From positions 248,001-312,000 of the forward strand of contig JBLWTG010000002.1 in NCBI GenBank assembly GCA_048270225.1: a DNA stretch of 64,000 bases. The letters run 5' to 3'. Each line of letters opens with the position of its first letter. The stretch's first letter is position 1. Made by a program: the position numbers and the translations under genes. The notes under the pieces are model-generated. The model was not told the DNA's origin, did not search any database, and worked only from the letters and a program-made list of their open reading frames with translations. This document shows positions 60,131 to 64,000 of the stretch, one piece after another. The DNA comes from Allopusillimonas sp048270225 (lineage in GTDB: Bacteria; Pseudomonadota; Gammaproteobacteria; Burkholderiales; Burkholderiaceae_B).

Positions 60131-61843
60131 ATGACCCTCCACAAGCACCGCTCCCGCATGGTTACCGATGGGCTCTCCCGAGCGCCCCATCGCGCATTCC
60201 TGCGAGGCACCGGCTTTGACGACGCCGCACTGCAAAAATCCATTGTCGGCATCGTCAGCACGCAGGGCGACAATACGCCCTGCTCCATGGGCCTGACGCC
60301 CCAGGCGGACCGGGCGCGGCTGGGCGTGGCGGCGGGCGGCGGCGTGCCCGTCAGCTTTTCGACGATTTCGGTCTCGGACGGCACGTCCATGAATCACAGC
60401 GGCATGCGCATGAGCCTGTTATCGCGCGAAACCATCGCCGATAGTGTTGAGCTGGTGGTGCGGGGACATGCCTATGATGGGCTGGTGGCTCTGGCCGGCT
60501 GCGACAAGACCCTGCCCGGCATGATGATGGCCATTTTGCGGGTGAATGTGCCAGCTGTTTTCCTCTACGGCGGCGCCACGCTGCCCGGCTTTGCCCTGGG
60601 CAGACAGGCGACCATCCTGGACACCATCGAGGCCGTAGGCAGTGTCCAGCATGGCGACATGACAGCCGAAGACCTCAAGCGCATGGAACGCAGCTGCATC
60701 CCATCCACCGGTTCCTGTCCAGGGCAGTTCACCGCCAACACCATGGCCATGGTGGGCGAAGCGTTGGGGCTGTCCCCGCTGGGCTCGGCCATGCTGCCCA
60801 ATGTCTACAGCGAGCGGCTTGCCATCGCCCAGCGCGCCGGCGAACAAGTGATGCACGCCCTGGAATCGGGCGGCCCCCTGCCTCGCGAGCTCGTGACGCG
60901 CGCCAGCCTGGAAAACGCCTGTGCCGCCGTGGCGGCGACAGGCGGTTCAACCAATGCCGCACTGCATATTCCCGCCATCGCGCACGAAGCAGGCATTGCC
61001 TTCACCCTTGACGATGTCGCGCGCGTATTCCAGCGCACGCCATTGATCGCCGACCTGCAGCCCGGCGGACGTTTCCTGGCGCGCGACCTGCATGAAATCG
61101 GCGGCGTTCCCGTGGTGCTCAAGGCCCTGCTGGAAGGCGGCTACATCGACGGCGACGTGCTTACGCTGGATGGGCGCAGGCTGCGCGACGCGCTGGCCGA
61201 GTTCCCTGACCCGGACGGCGAGGTCGTGCGCCCCTGCTCACGCGCCATCCATCCATCGGGCGGCGTCACGGTGCTCAAAGGCAATCTCAGCCCAGAGGGA
61301 GCCCTGCTGAAAATCGCCGGCCTGAAGTCGCTGCAGTTCTCCGGGCCGGCCCGCGTCTTCGAGAACGAAGAAGCCTGCATGAAGGCTGTCTCGCAACGCA
61401 GCTATGAGCCCGGCCAGGTGCTGGTCATCCGCAACGAAGGCCCGAAAGGCGGGCCCGGCATGCGTGAAATGCTCAGCGTCACCGCCGCGCTCTATGGCCA
61501 GGGCATGGGCGAAAAAGTGGCACTGCTGACAGATGGCCGCTTCTCGGGTGCAACCCGCGGCCTGTGCATCGGATACGTAGGTCCGGAAGCGGCAGCGGGC
61601 GGGCCCATCGGCCTGATCAGGGATGGCGACATCATCCACATCGACGCCGATGCCAACCGGCTCGACGTCGATGTGACGGACGAAGAGCTGGAGCGGCGCC
61701 GCGCCGCCTACACCCCGCCGCCCCGCGTACGGCTGGCCGGCGCTCTGGAAAAATACGCCCTGCTCGTCCGCCCCGCGCATGTCGGCGCCGTGACGCATTC
61801 GGGAGCAGTCGAGTGGCCCTACGAAACACCGGAGGCGTCATGA
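60131..61843 (+). CDS. IlvD/Edd-family dehydratase in a tetronate cluster
   Basis: 570 aa. Fe-S cysteines of the family are present: Cys51 (GDNTPCSMGL), Cys124 (LAGCDKTLPGMMMA) and Cys196 (STGSCPGQFTANTM). GPKGGPGMREML and LLTDGRFSGATRG are the catalytic and Mg-binding blocks. The sequence is closer to dihydroxy-acid dehydratase than to sugar-acid dehydratases, but context with threonate/erythronate genes suggests a sugar-acid substrate; branched-chain amino acid synthesis cannot be excluded. ATG 60131 follows AGGAAA. The stop overlaps the next start. Confidence 0.9.
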   Translation: MTLHKHRSRMVTDGLSRAPHRAFLRGTGFDDAALQKSIVGIVSTQGDNTPCSMGLTPQADRARLGVAAGGGVPVSFSTISVSDGTSMNHSGMRMSLLSRETIADSVELVVRGHAYDGLVALAGCDKTLPGMMMAILRVNVPAVFLYGGATLPGFALGRQATILDTIEAVGSVQHGDMTAEDLKRMERSCIPSTGSCPGQFTANTMAMVGEALGLSPLGSAMLPNVYSERLAIAQRAGEQVMHALESGGPLPRELVTRASLENACAAVAATGGSTNAALHIPAIAHEAGIAFTLDDVARVFQRTPLIADLQPGGRFLARDLHEIGGVPVVLKALLEGGYIDGDVLTLDGRRLRDALAEFPDPDGEVVRPCSRAIHPSGGVTVLKGNLSPEGALLKIAGLKSLQFSGPARVFENEEACMKAVSQRSYEPGQVLVIRNEGPKGGPGMREMLSVTAALYGQGMGEKVALLTDGRFSGATRGLCIGYVGPEAAAGGPIGLIRDGDIIHIDADANRLDVDVTDEELERRRAAYTPPPRVRLAGALEKYALLVRPAHVGAVTHSGAVEWPYETPEAS

Positions 61844-62790
61844 GCAGCCTCGTCGGATTCTGCGGCACCGGTCTGATGGGCGCCCCCATGGTGCGGCGCC
61901 TGCTGGCGGCAGGCCATCGCGTGCGCGTGTGGAATCGCAGTCCGGAAAAAGCCAGAGCGCTTCAGGCGCAGGGCGCCGAACTGGCTGCCTCTCCAGGCGA
62001 GGCAGCCCAGGGGGCGGATGCCGTATTCCTGTGTCTGACTGACGCAGCCGCCGTCCAGGCCACAGTGTTTGGCGAGCACGGCCTGCATGAGCAGCCAGGC
62101 CGCTGGCTCATCGATCATTCAAGCATCGCGCCAGCCGCAACGCGCGACTTCGCAGACCGGCTCGCGCAGCATGGCGGCCGGCGCTGGATAGATGCGCCTG
62201 TTTCAGGCGGCGTTGCCGGCGCCGAGGCGGGCACACTGTCCATCATGGCGGGCGGAGACGCCCAGGCCGTAGAAGACGCAAGCCTTTACATGCGGGCCTA
62301 TGCCGGGCGCATTACGCATGTAGGCAGTACCGGGGCCGGGCAGATTGCCAAGCTGTGCAATCAGACCATCGTGGCCTCGACCGTCAACGCCATCGCAGAA
62401 GCCGTCGCGCTCGCTCAATACAACGGCGTCGACGCCTCCATTCTGAATACCGCACTGGCCGGCGGCTGGGCCGACTCTGTCCTGCTGCAAACCTTTGTGC
62501 CGCGCATGACCGCGCCCGTCGAACGTCCCTTGGGCACGCTGTCGACCATGCTCAAGGACGTGGAAAACGTCGCGGCACTCGCAACGCAGAGCCATGTCTG
62601 TCTGGGCGGGCTGGATGCCGTGCTGGCCAGCTATCGTGCGGCCATCGCGCAGGGACTCGGGGCCTCAGACCTTTCCGACATCGTGCGCGTGGCCTGGCCC
62701 GATCGGCCATTGGCGTCCGCAGACCTGCCCGCGCAGATCGCTGTCCGCGCGCCAGATCATACGAATCTCCCCTCGGACGCCGCAACATGA
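61840..62790 (+). CDS. LtnD-like beta-hydroxyacid dehydrogenase
   Basis: 316 aa, 3-hydroxyisobutyrate dehydrogenase superfamily. NAD loop VGFCGTGLMGAPMVRRLL, substrate block WIDAPVSGGVAGAEAGTLSIMAGG, and catalytic Lys in GAGQIAKLCNQTIV. By position with OtnI and DenD homologues it is probably L-threonate 2-dehydrogenase (LtnD) or tartronate-semialdehyde reductase-like. Overlaps both neighbours by four bases (ATGA). Confidence 0.9.
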   Translation: MSSLVGFCGTGLMGAPMVRRLLAAGHRVRVWNRSPEKARALQAQGAELAASPGEAAQGADAVFLCLTDAAAVQATVFGEHGLHEQPGRWLIDHSSIAPAATRDFADRLAQHGGRRWIDAPVSGGVAGAEAGTLSIMAGGDAQAVEDASLYMRAYAGRITHVGSTGAGQIAKLCNQTIVASTVNAIAEAVALAQYNGVDASILNTALAGGWADSVLLQTFVPRMTAPVERPLGTLSTMLKDVENVAALATQSHVCLGGLDAVLASYRAAIAQGLGASDLSDIVRVAWPDRPLASADLPAQIAVRAPDHTNLPSDAAT

Positions 62791-63578
62791 AACTGGCCGC
62801 CAATCTCTCCCTGCTCTACCCCGGCCTGCCTCTATCCTCGCGCATGGCAGCGGCCGCGCAGGACGGCTTTACCGGCATAGAGATCCTGTTCCCCTACGAC
62901 ATCGATGCGGTCGAACTGGCACGCCTGCTCGACCGCCACACGCTGACGCTTGCGCTGGTGAACACGCCGTTAGGCCCGGAGGGTGAAAAAGGCCTGGCCT
63001 GCATACCGGGCCGCGAAGCCGATTTTCTGCAGGCGATACAGACTGCCCTGGCGCTGTGCCGGGCCACGGGCTGCCGCATCGTGCACGCCATGGCAGGCAT
63101 ACCCGGGCCCGCCATCGAGCCGTCCACAGCACGCCACACACTGATCGACAACCTGCGGCTGGCCGCGCCGCTGGCCGCCCAGGCGGGCGTGACCCTTACG
63201 CTCGAAGCCCTGAATCATCATGATGTGCCCGGTTACTGTTATGCGCTGCCTGATCAGGCCGCTGACATCATCGCCGCCGTGGACCACGACGCCGTGCGTC
63301 TGCAGTTCGATCTGTACCACAGCCAGCGCGAAGGCCTGGACCTGCCTGCCACCCTGGGGCGACTGCTGCCTCTGGTGCATCACGTGCAGTTCGCACACCC
63401 GGACGGCAGGCACGAGCCCGACCTGAGCGATCCGCAGGTGCGCGACGCCCTGCGCCTGCTGGCGCGCGAGGGCTACGACGGCTGGGTGGGCTGCGAATAC
63501 ATCCCCAAAGGCGACACGCAGGCAGGCCTGTCCTGGCGCAACGCTTACCGCACCCTCATTCACGAGGCACAAGCATGA
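62787..63578 (+). CDS. otnI: OtnI-like 2-oxo-tetronate isomerase (hydroxypyruvate isomerase family)
   Basis: 263 aa TIM barrel. Features: KLAANLSLLYPGLPLSSRMAAAAQDGFTGIEILFPYD (in parts), CRIVHAMAGIP, LTLEALNHHDVPGY (metal-binding Glu), LQFDLYHSQ, HHVQFAHPDGRHEPD and VGCEYIPKGDT. OtnI converts 2-oxo-tetronate to 3-oxo-tetronate in L-threonate and D-erythronate breakdown. Both ends are ATGA overlaps. Confidence 0.88.
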   Translation: MKLAANLSLLYPGLPLSSRMAAAAQDGFTGIEILFPYDIDAVELARLLDRHTLTLALVNTPLGPEGEKGLACIPGREADFLQAIQTALALCRATGCRIVHAMAGIPGPAIEPSTARHTLIDNLRLAAPLAAQAGVTLTLEALNHHDVPGYCYALPDQAADIIAAVDHDAVRLQFDLYHSQREGLDLPATLGRLLPLVHHVQFAHPDGRHEPDLSDPQVRDALRLLAREGYDGWVGCEYIPKGDTQAGLSWRNAYRTLIHEAQA

Positions 63579-64000
63579 ACATCCTGGTTACCGGCGCAAA
63601 CGGCTATATAGGCAAGGCCCTGGTTGAGCGCCTATGTGCACTGTCCACACTGCCGGGTCATGGCCAGATCACTCATATCACCGCCTGCGATCTGGCTTTC
63701 GACCATGCGCCCGCCGACCCTCGCCTGCACCGCGTGGCAGGCAGTGTGGCCGATCCCGACACGCTGGCCGCCGCCCTGGATCCCGCACCCGATCTGGTAT
63801 TTCATCTGGCCAGCATGGCCAGCGGCAGTGCAGAACAGGCATTTGAGCATGGCCTGAGCATCAACCTGGAAGCACCGATCCGCCTGCTGGAGCAACTGCG
63901 GCAGCAAGGCGGATCCCCGGCCCTGGTGTTTACCAGCAGCATCGCCGTTTTCGGCGCACCGCTTCCTGATCTGATCGATGATCACACACCACTATCGCCC
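63575..64000 (+). CDS. denD: DenD-like D-erythronate dehydrogenase (N-terminal part; cut by window end)
   Basis: 142 residues of an extended SDR/NAD-dependent epimerase-like protein: MNILVTGANGYIGKALVERL (NAD loop), CDLAFDHAPADPRLH, LVFHLASMASGSAEQAFEHGLSINLEA and LVFTSSIAVFGAPLPD. This matches the start of DenD, which oxidises D-erythronate to 2-oxo-D-erythronate, the substrate of OtnI. The catalytic YxxxK lies beyond the window. Start overlaps otnI (ATGA). Confidence 0.85.
   Translation, partial: MNILVTGANGYIGKALVERLCALSTLPGHGQITHITACDLAFDHAPADPRLHRVAGSVADPDTLAAALDPAPDLVFHLASMASGSAEQAFEHGLSINLEAPIRLLEQLRQQGGSPALVFTSSIAVFGAPLPDLIDDHTPLSP

Overview
The window reads as chromosomal DNA of a GC-rich betaproteobacterium, most likely family Alcaligenaceae (the neighbourhood of Pusillimonas, Advenella, Castellaniella, Achromobacter and Bordetella). 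This placement is inferred from the style of the proteins (CaiB, DUF4148, MbcA/ParS-RES, D-tartrate dehydratase, tetronate genes) and from the sox gene order C-D-Y-Z-A-X-thioredoxin-B, which I recall from thiosulfate- and tetrathionate-oxidising Alcaligenaceae. No rRNA, tRNA, CRISPR array or insertion sequence was seen. No gene-free stretch exceeds 300 bases; the longest gaps (about 150 to 250 bases) are described where they hold a site or a remnant.

Layout. 1-7.2 kb: panB (cut by the window edge), an aldo/keto reductase, slyX-acnA, a repeat-rich beta-solenoid-like protein and a CaiB/BaiF CoA transferase. 7.2-20 kb: a sulfur-oxidation island. The minus strand carries soxE-soxF, then soxC-D-Y-Z-A-X-W-B-dsrE, preceded by a ChaN-like lipoprotein; the plus strand carries tsdB-tsdA (thiosulfate dehydrogenase). 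Together they give the whole periplasmic route from thiosulfate to sulfate, a sulfide dehydrogenase, and a tetrathionate-forming branch. 20-36 kb: mixed housekeeping and accessory genes: DUF4148, LysR, DUF1330-SDR, a membrane-anchored FMN glutamate-synthase-like protein, an NCS1 transporter, a radical SAM protein behind an excellent LexA box, a TonB receptor coupled to a secreted DJ-1 protein with a GlxA-type regulator, YdeI, a TlpA with an Lgt-like membrane part, kdsA, rlmA-like and MATE. 36.2-40.1 kb: a module of lower GC (amidase-MFS transporter with divergent LysR) that looks acquired and abuts a decayed siderophore-interacting-protein fragment.

40.3-53.5 kb: FMN reductase, D-tartrate dehydratase with its LysR, then a peptide-utilisation locus: a GntR regulator, a divergent SxxK serine hydrolase, a Dpp/Opp-type ABC importer, an M20 peptidase and D-serine dehydratase. 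The last five junctions are stop/start overlaps. A shared 10-bp motif lies in front of the regulator and both divergent arms. I infer uptake and cleavage of a small D-serine-containing or otherwise D-configured peptide. 53.5-54.8 kb: a ParS/Xre-RES toxin-antitoxin pair with a clear promoter. 54.9-59.3 kb: a five-gene transmembrane flavin electron-transfer operon (PepSY-TM, DUF2271, DUF4198, ApbE, flavodoxin-reductase); the DUF2271 protein carries an ApbE-type FMN attachment motif. 59.4-64 kb: a GntR-controlled four-carbon sugar-acid (threonate/erythronate) cluster with an added IlvD/Edd dehydratase, running off the window in denD.
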